Positions 52,522 to 59,533 of a stretch of 64,000 nt of DNA are shown in pieces (position 1 is the stretch's first letter; every line of letters starts with the position of its first letter). This stretch comes from Hyphomicrobiales bacterium. GTDB taxonomy: Bacteria > Pseudomonadota > Alphaproteobacteria > Rhizobiales > Rhizobiaceae. The position numbers and the translations under genes were made by a program. The notes beneath the pieces are model-generated. The model was not told the origin of the DNA. It ran no database searches and worked only from the letters and a program-made list of their open reading frames with translations. The stretch is from contig UCCS01000016.1 of assembly GCA_900470965.1 (NCBI GenBank), positions 62,001 to 126,000 on the forward strand. The letters run 5' to 3'.

Positions 52522-53382
52522 ATGAACATGATGATCCGCGACCGACGTTCCGAGCTTTCCCAACGCCTGCTCGATCGACTCCGCCCCATGGTGGCGGGAA
52601 AGCTCGATGTTGGGATGCATCCCTATGGCGGGCAGCTTTTCGCCTATTGCTGCTTCGACCGCGAACGGGTGGCAGCTCTTCGACTTGATTGTCCGATGAT
52701 CTGCGTCGTGCTCTATGGCCAAAAGGACGTGTGGCTTGGCGATCGCACCCGGTCCTTTTCGGCCGGCTCGCTCTTCGTGTTGCCCGGTGGCGTGCCGATG
52801 GACGTGGTCAACATTCCAGACGATAAAACCGGCGTCTACGCAGCGTTGCGGCTCGATGTGCCGTTCCTGCCGGAGGGCATTCCACCGCTCTCCGTTGCGG
52901 AGCGCGCCCATAATGCAGTCGATCTCGACGCCGTGCCGCTGAGCATCGATCTCGTCGAGACGATTTGCCACGCAGCATCCACGATCGCCGATGTCAGCGT
53001 CGGCGAAACAATCAAACGGCTGAGGCTGACAGAGGTACTGGCGCTATTGCGGCCACTTGCCGAGGCGCGACCGCTCTTCAGACAAAGCCTGTCCGACGAT
53101 ATCGCCTGGCTGATCGCAACGGCCCCTTCGGAGGCTTGGAACGTTTCTGATGTCGCAGGAAAACTCGGAATTGGAGCGTCCACGCTACGACGTCGATTGG
53201 CCGCGGACGGCACGTCCTTCCGCGTAATCTTGCGGCGCGAGCGACTAAAGGCCGCGCAACATGCAATCACAGCCGGCGCTACGGCAGTCGCCGCCGCCGA
53301 GGCTGCGGGCTACGTGTCGCGCTCGCATTTCTCCCGCCGGTTCCGCGAGAGTTTTGGGACGAGCCCAACAGGGCGAGCATAG
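52522..53382 (+). CDS. AraC-family transcriptional regulator
   Basis: A 286-residue regulator with an N-terminal cupin-like sensing domain (AraC_N type; LFAYCCFDRERVAALRLDCP) and a C-terminal double HTH (WNVSDVAGKLGIGASTLRRRLAADGTSFRVILRRERL, then AAAEAAGYVSRSHFSRRFRESFGTSPTGRA). It is transcribed away from the secreted hydrolase across about 135 bases and probably activates that gene. Confidence 0.92.
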   Translation: MNMMIRDRRSELSQRLLDRLRPMVAGKLDVGMHPYGGQLFAYCCFDRERVAALRLDCPMICVVLYGQKDVWLGDRTRSFSAGSLFVLPGGVPMDVVNIPDDKTGVYAALRLDVPFLPEGIPPLSVAERAHNAVDLDAVPLSIDLVETICHAASTIADVSVGETIKRLRLTEVLALLRPLAEARPLFRQSLSDDIAWLIATAPSEAWNVSDVAGKLGIGASTLRRRLAADGTSFRVILRRERLKAAQHAITAGATAVAAAEAAGYVSRSHFSRRFRESFGTSPTGRA

Positions 53383-53411
53383 CTTCGCGCAGGTCGATGA
53401 GCTTCGGCAAA

Positions 53412-53912
53412 TCACAATATCTTGGCCTTCTCATTCCGGTTGTCGCGAAGAGATGCGTGGGCAGTTTCGCCTTCATTCGAAACATCCCGATGCATTTCCG
53501 ATCGATGCCTTTTGGATCGTCCCAACCATTTTCGCTGCCGCGGTCGGCGCCCTGATGGCAATTGTGGAAGCGGTTCGACGGGAGCGGGATTGCGAGGGGC
53601 GCATGGGCGGTGGACCTCGGTAACCGGATAGATCCTGAGGATACCTAGGCGGTGATCAGTCGTGATCGCAGCAATACCCGCTTCATATGCAGCGCGGACG
53701 ATTGCCTCGTGCAAGTTCTCGGGTTCGGTATTTCCGGTAAGGACCTCCAAACAGATTCTCACCGCCGTGAAGAATTCCTCGCCATCGTCGGTGGGCCATT
53801 CATTCAGCAGCAGTGGCGCAGCCTCGCGAGCGGTACGGATCACCTTGCGATCTTTACCTCCCGCAAAAGCAAGAATTATCGTTGGGAAATTTGTCATCAT
53901 ATCGAATCTCAT
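53412..53912 (-). CDS. DUF982-like protein with extended basic C-terminus
   Basis: A 166-residue protein whose first 90 residues resemble DUF982 proteins of rhizobia (NFPTIILAFAGGKDRKVIRTAREAAPLLLNEWP, then YEAGIAAITTDH). The remaining 70 residues are Arg/Pro-rich without recognised fold and exceed the usual DUF982 length, so a frameshift or read-through extension is possible. The ATG overlaps the stop of the ThiF-like gene (ATGA), making it the last gene of that operon. Function is unknown. Confidence 0.6.
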   Translation of the reverse strand: MRFDMMTNFPTIILAFAGGKDRKVIRTAREAAPLLLNEWPTDDGEEFFTAVRICLEVLTGNTEPENLHEAIVRAAYEAGIAAITTDHRLGILRIYPVTEVHRPCAPRNPAPVEPLPQLPSGRRPRQRKWLGRSKRHRSEMHRDVSNEGETAHASLRDNRNEKAKIL

Positions 53913-55054
53913 TGTTCCTGAACTTCGTCAGACAGATTCGTTTCGACCTTACGGGCTGCTGTCTCCAGGAGTTGCTTCAATTCTTCGCTGGTTACGCCGT
54001 CGGCCCGCATCACCATGGCGATCAGCGGATCACGAAGAGCTTCTGATATCGTCAGCTCACCATTCATTCCGCCAGTTTCGCCAGCATCGTAGATGAGCGA
54101 ACATGGCGCGAGTGACCACATCAGTGAATGCGGCGCCGCCGGATTGATGGCATCAGCGATTTCGACAGGTTCCTTCTTGGCGCCTCCAGGAGCGACGAAC
54201 TGGCCTCCGCTTGCGAGGTTTTTGGAAGGAGAACGGAGCTCGCCCTGATCGGTTTTGAGGTTGGCAATCCATCGGCGTCCTGGCGAGGCAGAGTGTTTCG
54301 AAAGGCATTGTTGAGCGATCTGCGAGACGGCATGCACCACGACAGCGGAACTGGTGGTGCGATAGCCTCCGTAGCGGCTCGCTTGCAAATAGGGGGGCAT
54401 GCCGGCTGCCGATGCGCGACCGGCTGCCACGAACTTCCCTACCGAAGGGGAATCCTCGCCGGCGAGAATGACGAACGGGTTATGGGCATAGTCTGCGATC
54501 AACCGAAGCGCAGCAGCCCCTTCAGCAGTTTCCGGCAGTGCAAAGACCTTGGCAGAAAACCGGGCAGCCAGATAGGTCGCCAGCTTGTCTGTCTTCAGAC
54601 AGCCGAGGTCAGCTTTTCCCGCCCAAGGGAGGTCGCTTAAGTTATTCTCGCCGATATGATCCGCATCCGCGAGAAGGAAATGGCGCGCGCCGAGGGTCGC
54701 AAGCTGGATGGCAATCTGCGAGCCGACGCCGCCGCATCCGATGATGACGAAGTCAATTTCGCGAAACCGCGCGAAGTCGCGTTGCCGATGGCAAAGAGGC
54801 GTCAGGAAGGTGTCGTGGTGATCGATTGCTGCGGAGACATATTCGTTCTCCGCCGGCATATCGGATGCCCACGACGACGCGCCGAATGCAGCACTGGTAA
54901 CATTGGGGCTCTGTTCCTCGACAGCATCAGCACTATTGCCGGTGAACAGAGCCCCTCTGCCGCCCCGCCCAAAGCTGTGGGCGAAGAGGTTCGGGAAATC
55001 GACGGACGCGCTAGCCGCCGCTGACAATCGTTTAGACCGAGAATTGACCATCAC
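53909..55054 (-). CDS. ThiF/E1-like adenylating enzyme
   Basis: A 381-residue protein with an E1/MoeB/ThiF nucleotide-binding fold from about residue 90: VIIGCGGVGSQIAIQLATLG (103-122; GxGGxGS), the acidic LADADHIGENNL loop that binds ATP, and the KTDKL segment. Residues 1-85 are not conserved. E1-like proteins activate a C-terminal carboxylate as an acyl-adenylate for sulfur transfer or peptide modification. It overlaps the HExxH gene by four bases and has no thiamin or molybdopterin genes near it, so a modification role in this cluster is likely. Confidence 0.85.
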   Translation of the reverse strand: MMVNSRSKRLSAAASASVDFPNLFAHSFGRGGRGALFTGNSADAVEEQSPNVTSAAFGASSWASDMPAENEYVSAAIDHHDTFLTPLCHRQRDFARFREIDFVIIGCGGVGSQIAIQLATLGARHFLLADADHIGENNLSDLPWAGKADLGCLKTDKLATYLAARFSAKVFALPETAEGAAALRLIADYAHNPFVILAGEDSPSVGKFVAAGRASAAGMPPYLQASRYGGYRTTSSAVVVHAVSQIAQQCLSKHSASPGRRWIANLKTDQGELRSPSKNLASGGQFVAPGGAKKEPVEIADAINPAAPHSLMWSLAPCSLIYDAGETGGMNGELTISEALRDPLIAMVMRADGVTSEELKQLLETAARKVETNLSDEVQEQ

Positions 55055-56496
55055 ATCGCCTCCATCTCGCTGGGCGCAGTTACACGGGTCGTCTCGGCGC
55101 AGCGACCGTAATCCTTGCTCATTGCATGGTCGGCAGCCTTCGTGATCACGTGAAATCTGCCATCGTACCAGAGGCAGACATTGTCGCCGCTGTCATCGAT
55201 CTCTCGCTGACCCATCCGCGGATCGATCGGCTCCTTGCCGCGCAGAAGCACCTGTCCGATGTTCCAGGCTTGGCGATCGAGAACTCGTTGGCGCTCGGCA
55301 AGGTGAGCCTGGCGGTGTGCAATGGGCTCTTCGGCGAGCAACTGGCTTACGAGGAATAGGATCCGGCCACTCCAGGAAGGAATGGCGGCGATGTCTGGGA
55401 GGTCGAGGAGGACATCGCCGCCGAGACGTTCGATTCCTTTCCGAGCGATATCGATGAGCGGGATTTGCCGCGCAGCATAGGCGATTGTGAATGCCGTCTT
55501 CAGGGCGCGGTGCTCAGGATCCACCTCGGCGGATAGGCATGCCATGCGGAAGGCACACTCCCAGGGAATGGCGTAGGCCGTATGCAGGATGCTCTCGAGC
55601 GTCTGTAGGTCGTTCTCGTATGGGGAGATATACCGGAACTCGCCAGGCAGGGATGCCGCCGCCGAGGTCGTATAAAACCCCAGCAGGACATGCCCCGCCT
55701 CGTGAAGCAGTTGGGCCGCTGTCGCGGCATGATCGTCGTCGCGCAATCTTTCTCTTGAAAGGGCGATCATCGCGCTGCCCGGCAATTCGTTCGAACTTGA
55801 GAAGGAACACGACGGTTCACGCCGCACGCCAACGTGAAGCGTGTGCAGGCAGGCGATCAAACGCTGATAGCTGTACACGTCCAGTTCCGCGATCAAGGCG
55901 AAGGCCTTCTCCAGATGGTCGGCGACGCGGTCCAATTCCGCATCGCCCGTGATGGGGTCGTCGGGACCGGGGTAGTCCGGCATAGATTGGCGGAGGAGGG
56001 CTTGCATGACATGGCTCCACGCCGGGCTCTCGATGCGGACGAGGCCAATGCCGCAGGAAAGCCGGCATGCCGGCTGGCGTTCGAGTTGAAGATCCGATGC
56101 GATCAGATCCGTCCGCAGATAGCGGCGGACGATCTGCTCATTGGGGCTGCCCGCCTGCCATTCCAGACTGCGCGCGAGCCCACCCATCCAGGCTGCAAGC
56201 ACGGATGAACGGTAAGGGTCGGTGCTGACCGATCCGGCGACCGCTGGCGAAAGCTCGAGCAGGCGAGCGTATCCATCATCTGCAAGGCCGGGGAAATAGC
56301 CTGCCAGCGCCTGTACCCCGACCGAACAATCGGCGAGCTTCGAAGCCGCCGCGAGCGTACGGCCATATTGGAAGCGTCGCTTCAAAAGGTTGCGAGTTGC
56401 GACGCGCTGCCGGGAGACGGTACTTGCCATCAAGGGATTGCCCTTGAGCAGGTGGCGCGCCTCATCTGCCAATTGTTGAATGCGGGTCGCGGACAT
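55051..56496 (-). CDS. HExxH protein resembling 2-oxoglutarate-dependent peptide beta-hydroxylases
   Basis: A 481-residue protein with the HEAGH motif at 265-269 (AQLLHEAGHVLL) and, 20 residues later, FRYISPYENDLQTLESILHT (287-306). In the HExxH peptide-modification family (aKG-HExxH, TIGR04267 type) the corresponding order is HExxH, then SPWRxDxRPLxGxLHG. His305 of the LH pair is a candidate third metal ligand. These enzymes act on ribosomal peptides and are not proteases. The ATG at 56496 has GGAGG upstream. It overlaps the ThiF-like gene. A plain zinc protease remains possible. Confidence 0.72.
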   Translation of the reverse strand: MSATRIQQLADEARHLLKGNPLMASTVSRQRVATRNLLKRRFQYGRTLAAASKLADCSVGVQALAGYFPGLADDGYARLLELSPAVAGSVSTDPYRSSVLAAWMGGLARSLEWQAGSPNEQIVRRYLRTDLIASDLQLERQPACRLSCGIGLVRIESPAWSHVMQALLRQSMPDYPGPDDPITGDAELDRVADHLEKAFALIAELDVYSYQRLIACLHTLHVGVRREPSCSFSSSNELPGSAMIALSRERLRDDDHAATAAQLLHEAGHVLLGFYTTSAAASLPGEFRYISPYENDLQTLESILHTAYAIPWECAFRMACLSAEVDPEHRALKTAFTIAYAARQIPLIDIARKGIERLGGDVLLDLPDIAAIPSWSGRILFLVSQLLAEEPIAHRQAHLAERQRVLDRQAWNIGQVLLRGKEPIDPRMGQREIDDSGDNVCLWYDGRFHVITKAADHAMSKDYGRCAETTRVTAPSEMEAM

Positions 56497-56632
56497 CAAC
56501 AGCCTCCGTGAGTTTGTCTTCGGGCGGATCAGGTTGCATCTCGGGTGAAGATGCCCCGGTTGGGGCCGCTTCGTCCGGCATCGGAACGGTGTGCGTCGTC
56601 TGTTGAGAGGCACTATTGCCCAAGGGCGTCAT
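56462..56632 (-). CDS. Possible 56-residue peptide upstream of the HExxH gene
   Basis: A short frame starting at ATG 56632 encodes 56 residues that are acidic and rich in Pro, Thr and Glu (MTPLGNSASQQTTHTVPMPD, EAAPTGASSPEMQPDPPEDK). It overlaps the start of the HExxH gene by 35 bases in another frame. It is the only open frame between the terminator at 56665 and the modification enzymes, the usual place for a precursor peptide. The ribosome site is weak (GGCGGG) and no core-peptide signature is visible, so it may be chance. Confidence 0.3.
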   Translation of the reverse strand: MTPLGNSASQQTTHTVPMPDEAAPTGASSPEMQPDPPEDKLTEAVDVRDPHSTIGR

Positions 56633-56664
56633 TTGCCCGCCAGTACCGCGTTAAAAATCCGTAA

Positions 56665-56707
56665 AAAGGCGCAAACAAAGGAAAAGCCCCCTCGATAGAG
56701 GAGGCTT
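56665..56707 (-). terminator. Rho-independent terminator between protease and HExxH genes
   Basis: On the minus strand AAGCCTCCTC pairs with GAGGGGGCTT (one T-G wobble) around a 4-base loop and is followed by TTTTCCTTTGTTT. It lies 28 bases after the protease stop codon. It splits the cluster into an upstream unit (regulator, PAP2 protein, protease) and a downstream unit (HExxH, ThiF-like, DUF982-like). Confidence 0.72.
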
Positions 56708-56734
56708 GGAATTATGGAAAAGCATCCCCGGGGG

Positions 56735-58429
56735 TCAGATGGCAAGAGCTGCCTGTACTGCCGCCCGCGCGTTCGGCAGGCCTGACCCAAAGAAATAGGC
56801 CATATCGAGTGCGTCCTCGCTTTCGGCATTCATGCAATCCGCCGTCAGTTTCCTCGTTCCGGGCGCGACAATGGCGTCCAGGCGGGATGCGGCCTTCAGA
56901 ATTGACTTCACATGGGGCCCCGAGAGGCGCTCAGCGGGATTGTGGCGGCTCTTGTAGGCCCGCTGTATCAGGGCGCATAGCCCACCCACCTGCGCCGACG
57001 CGCCTGAGGTGCCCCCGAAAGTGGTGTAGTATCCGCCCCCGATGCCCGGATTGATTCCGAACGGCACGATGGCAGACCACGGATCGGAGCCATGATTATA
57101 GCCGAAAATCCCCGACAGGTCCGTCGTCAGCAGCGAGAAGTGCGAATAGTAGTATTCCCGCGCTCGAAAAGCGCCGTAGTCGTGCTGCGCCGCAAATGGA
57201 GAAAGCCGGTCGAGGCGCAACTGATGCCTGTTGAAGACCTCACCATCGTCAGAGGGGGAGACAACCGTCAATCCTTCGCCGTAATTGCTGTAGCCCGAAC
57301 GGAAACCTTCGACGGTAACGGCCCCAACAGCAATGATGCCGTTGTTATCGGCGGCAAGACTTGCCGGATAGATCAACTGGCTTTCGCCACTATTTCCTGC
57401 GGCGCAGACAATCGGGATGTGCCGGCTGATGGCGAGGATGAGTTGCTTGAGGATATGCCATGGGCGATCCGGATTAGATCCTTCCTGCGCGGCTTTCGGC
57501 TCCAGTTCAGGCCCACCCTGATCAGCAACGGCAATGCGCGTGAACAAGTTGGCGGCATCCTGGTTTTTCCATAGCTCCAGGTCCGCCTTCAGCTCGTTCT
57601 TCGGATCAACAATGCTGCGTTTGGGGTCAGGCAGACCGCGCGGCAAGACGATCACGTCAGCTTTCTGATGATAGGCATAAAGAAAGGCCGCAATGAACTG
57701 CCTGACATCGTCTTCGAAGGACGTCCTGATCGAGATGAGCCTTGAGAAAGGATCAACGCCAAAATAGGGGATGACATTGCGATTGCCGCTCGTACGCAGC
57801 TCGTCACCATTCCCGTAGAAGGCTCCTTCCGGCGGGAGGCTTGGTGTGCCTTCTTCCGCAACAACGGCGGGTTCGCCGACAATCAGCCCCGCGCAGCAGG
57901 TACCATGCGATGCGAACAGCGATTCCGGATTGTAGAGCCGCCGGAGAACCCCCTCCGACGCGGCATATTCGGCAACCAGGTCACTGAGATAGTCCCGGTC
58001 GTCATTCGAAAGGCCGATATTGCCAAGCGGAGCGATGTTGAGCCCGGCGAAGAAGGCATGTCTTTCCTCACGGTCAAAGGACGTGGTCGTATCGAGAATT
58101 TCGAGCACGCGCGCGCCGTAACGATGGGTCGTCAAATCGATTGACGCTTCCCGGTCAAGCCGGGTTGCCAGATTGGGATGATCCGGAGATACGCCGACAT
58201 CGATCAGCGCGACCCGCGCGGGTCGCAACGGGCCGGCGGAAGCGATGGCATCCCAGACCGTGCCTGTGATAAGGGGATCGGGGCGCGCGCGTGCGGCGCT
58301 CGCATCGAGTGCCGGTGGAGCAGGCGGAGCCGAGCCATATTCCGCGTCGACGACGCCAAGGGCAGTCAGGTGCCAGAGATAATAGTAGTCGATCGGCGCG
58401 GGCTCAGGCATTTGTGTTTGATCCGTCAT
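56735..58429 (-). CDS. Cytoplasmic subtilisin-like serine protease (S8 family)
   Basis: A 564-residue S8 protease. The triad is Asp77 (VALIDVGVSP), His175 (FASHGTCCAGLI) and Ser475 (TFGGTSGASAQVGG), with oxyanion Asn346 (VCAAGNSGES). The Pro usually found after GTSxA is Ala. No signal peptide or propeptide is apparent, unlike degradative subtilisins, so it should act inside the cell, as leader-cleaving proteases of RiPP systems do. A long insert separates Asp and His. The ATG at 58429 with AGGAT is used; another ATG lies three codons upstream. It follows the PAP2 gene by 33 bases. Confidence 0.9.
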   Translation of the reverse strand: MTDQTQMPEPAPIDYYYLWHLTALGVVDAEYGSAPPAPPALDASAARARPDPLITGTVWDAIASAGPLRPARVALIDVGVSPDHPNLATRLDREASIDLTTHRYGARVLEILDTTTSFDREERHAFFAGLNIAPLGNIGLSNDDRDYLSDLVAEYAASEGVLRRLYNPESLFASHGTCCAGLIVGEPAVVAEEGTPSLPPEGAFYGNGDELRTSGNRNVIPYFGVDPFSRLISIRTSFEDDVRQFIAAFLYAYHQKADVIVLPRGLPDPKRSIVDPKNELKADLELWKNQDAANLFTRIAVADQGGPELEPKAAQEGSNPDRPWHILKQLILAISRHIPIVCAAGNSGESQLIYPASLAADNNGIIAVGAVTVEGFRSGYSNYGEGLTVVSPSDDGEVFNRHQLRLDRLSPFAAQHDYGAFRAREYYYSHFSLLTTDLSGIFGYNHGSDPWSAIVPFGINPGIGGGYYTTFGGTSGASAQVGGLCALIQRAYKSRHNPAERLSGPHVKSILKAASRLDAIVAPGTRKLTADCMNAESEDALDMAYFFGSGLPNARAAVQAALAI

Positions 58430-58462
58430 GGTTATCATCCTGTTGAGCAGCAGCTGGCGAAT

Positions 58463-59491
58463 TCAGACCCATTCGTCGTGTACGGCCTGGAACAGAGGAC
58501 CGAACGCGTCGTGGAGGTATGGAGCGAAGCGTCGGGCGAGATCTCGCCCCGCCTGTGTGTCGCTCGGATAGTGCAGGCCGGCCCATTCGCGGTTTTCGGC
58601 GACGTTCTGGGCGATGCGGGCAAGCTCGTCGGTGGCCGGATGTTCCGGCAGGATCGTCGAGAACGCGAAGGCGATAGAAAAGCACTGGAACGAGTGGTTG
58701 CTGGGATAGGACTCGTGGGCAGGCACGGCCAGTAACGGCCGCAGCATGGGCTCGAACTGGTTTGGCCGCAGCCGGTTAAACTGGCTTTTGTAGATCAGCC
58801 CGACATATTCGCAGGCCGTCAGGATCGCCTGGAAAAGGCCTTCCGTCTGCTCGAAGCCGCCGAGATCCTCGATATGCAGTGCGCGGGTGAATTCCGCCAC
58901 GGAGATCGTCGCTTCGATCTGGATGTCGGGCAGGCGCCGCACACGTTCGCGGTCGCGGCGCTGCATGGAAAGCAGCACCGTCGTCTCGAGGCGGGTATAA
59001 TCCGGGCCGGGCGGCGGAAGTATATCCAGCATTTCCCAGGTGAAGCGTCGCGCCGCGGTATAGGCGTTGCGTGACGGCTGCTGGTGCAGCCTGCGCAGTT
59101 CGAAGGAGGGGATAAGTTGCGACACGCCGAGACTGGCGCCGTCCATCGTCGACTTGTTCTTGTTTTTGTTCTTATTTTTATTCTTGTTTTTGTTCAGCGA
59201 TGCCTTGTTGAGCACCGACTTGTTCGCGACGCTCTTGTTGAGGACCGAGGCTACGGCCATCGTCGCCATCACGGGCCCGGCCATGGGAGATGCATCTTCA
59301 TCCGTGCCGAAGAGAAGCGCAGGTTCGGAGGTTGCATCAGGCGCAGCCGGCTTTGCACCGGCGAAGGGATTAGCGCTCGCATCGCCCCTCGGTTCGCATG
59401 GAAGAACCGTATCCGGCTCAATCCTGAATTTATAACTGTCTAGAAATGAAACAATTTTTGATTGTAGGTCCGGGATAGTGTCCGCTTCCAT
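58463..59491 (-). CDS. PAP2/vanadium-haloperoxidase-type protein with Asn-Lys repeat extension
   Basis: A 342-residue protein. The C-terminal half has the PAP2 phosphatase/haloperoxidase motifs: KSQFNRLRP (Lys235, Arg242, Pro243), PSNH (263-266) and NREWAGLHYPSD (Arg301, His307, Asp311). No membrane helices are seen, so it is closer to soluble haloperoxidases than to lipid phosphatases. Residues 1-80 are of low complexity, followed by 5-residue units SVLNK-SVANK-SVLNK-ASLNK and then seven Asn-Lys pairs (100-113). The ATG at 59491 has AAGGAGG upstream. Whether it halogenates, dephosphorylates or is itself a modification substrate is open. Confidence 0.8.
   Translation of the reverse strand: MEADTIPDLQSKIVSFLDSYKFRIEPDTVLPCEPRGDASANPFAGAKPAAPDATSEPALLFGTDEDASPMAGPVMATMAVASVLNKSVANKSVLNKASLNKNKNKNKNKNKNKSTMDGASLGVSQLIPSFELRRLHQQPSRNAYTAARRFTWEMLDILPPPGPDYTRLETTVLLSMQRRDRERVRRLPDIQIEATISVAEFTRALHIEDLGGFEQTEGLFQAILTACEYVGLIYKSQFNRLRPNQFEPMLRPLLAVPAHESYPSNHSFQCFSIAFAFSTILPEHPATDELARIAQNVAENREWAGLHYPSDTQAGRDLARRFAPYLHDAFGPLFQAVHDEWV
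59153..59194 (-). repeat. 42-base Asn-Lys coding repeat
   Basis: Seven consecutive AAY-AAR codon pairs encode (Asn-Lys)7. The stretch is almost free of G and C in GC-rich surroundings. Codons vary between AAC/AAT and AAA/AAG, so the repeat is kept at protein level and is not a recent pure DNA slippage product. Confidence 0.85.
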
Positions 59492-59533
59492 TGCAGCCTC
59501 CTTGCGCGAAGTTCTGAAGAAATTGTCCGGGGT

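Noticed and set aside
59153..59194. Short tandem repeat considered as CRISPR or a replication iteron
   Set aside because: The repeat is in frame within a gene, encodes Asn-Lys pairs with varied codons, and has no spacer structure.
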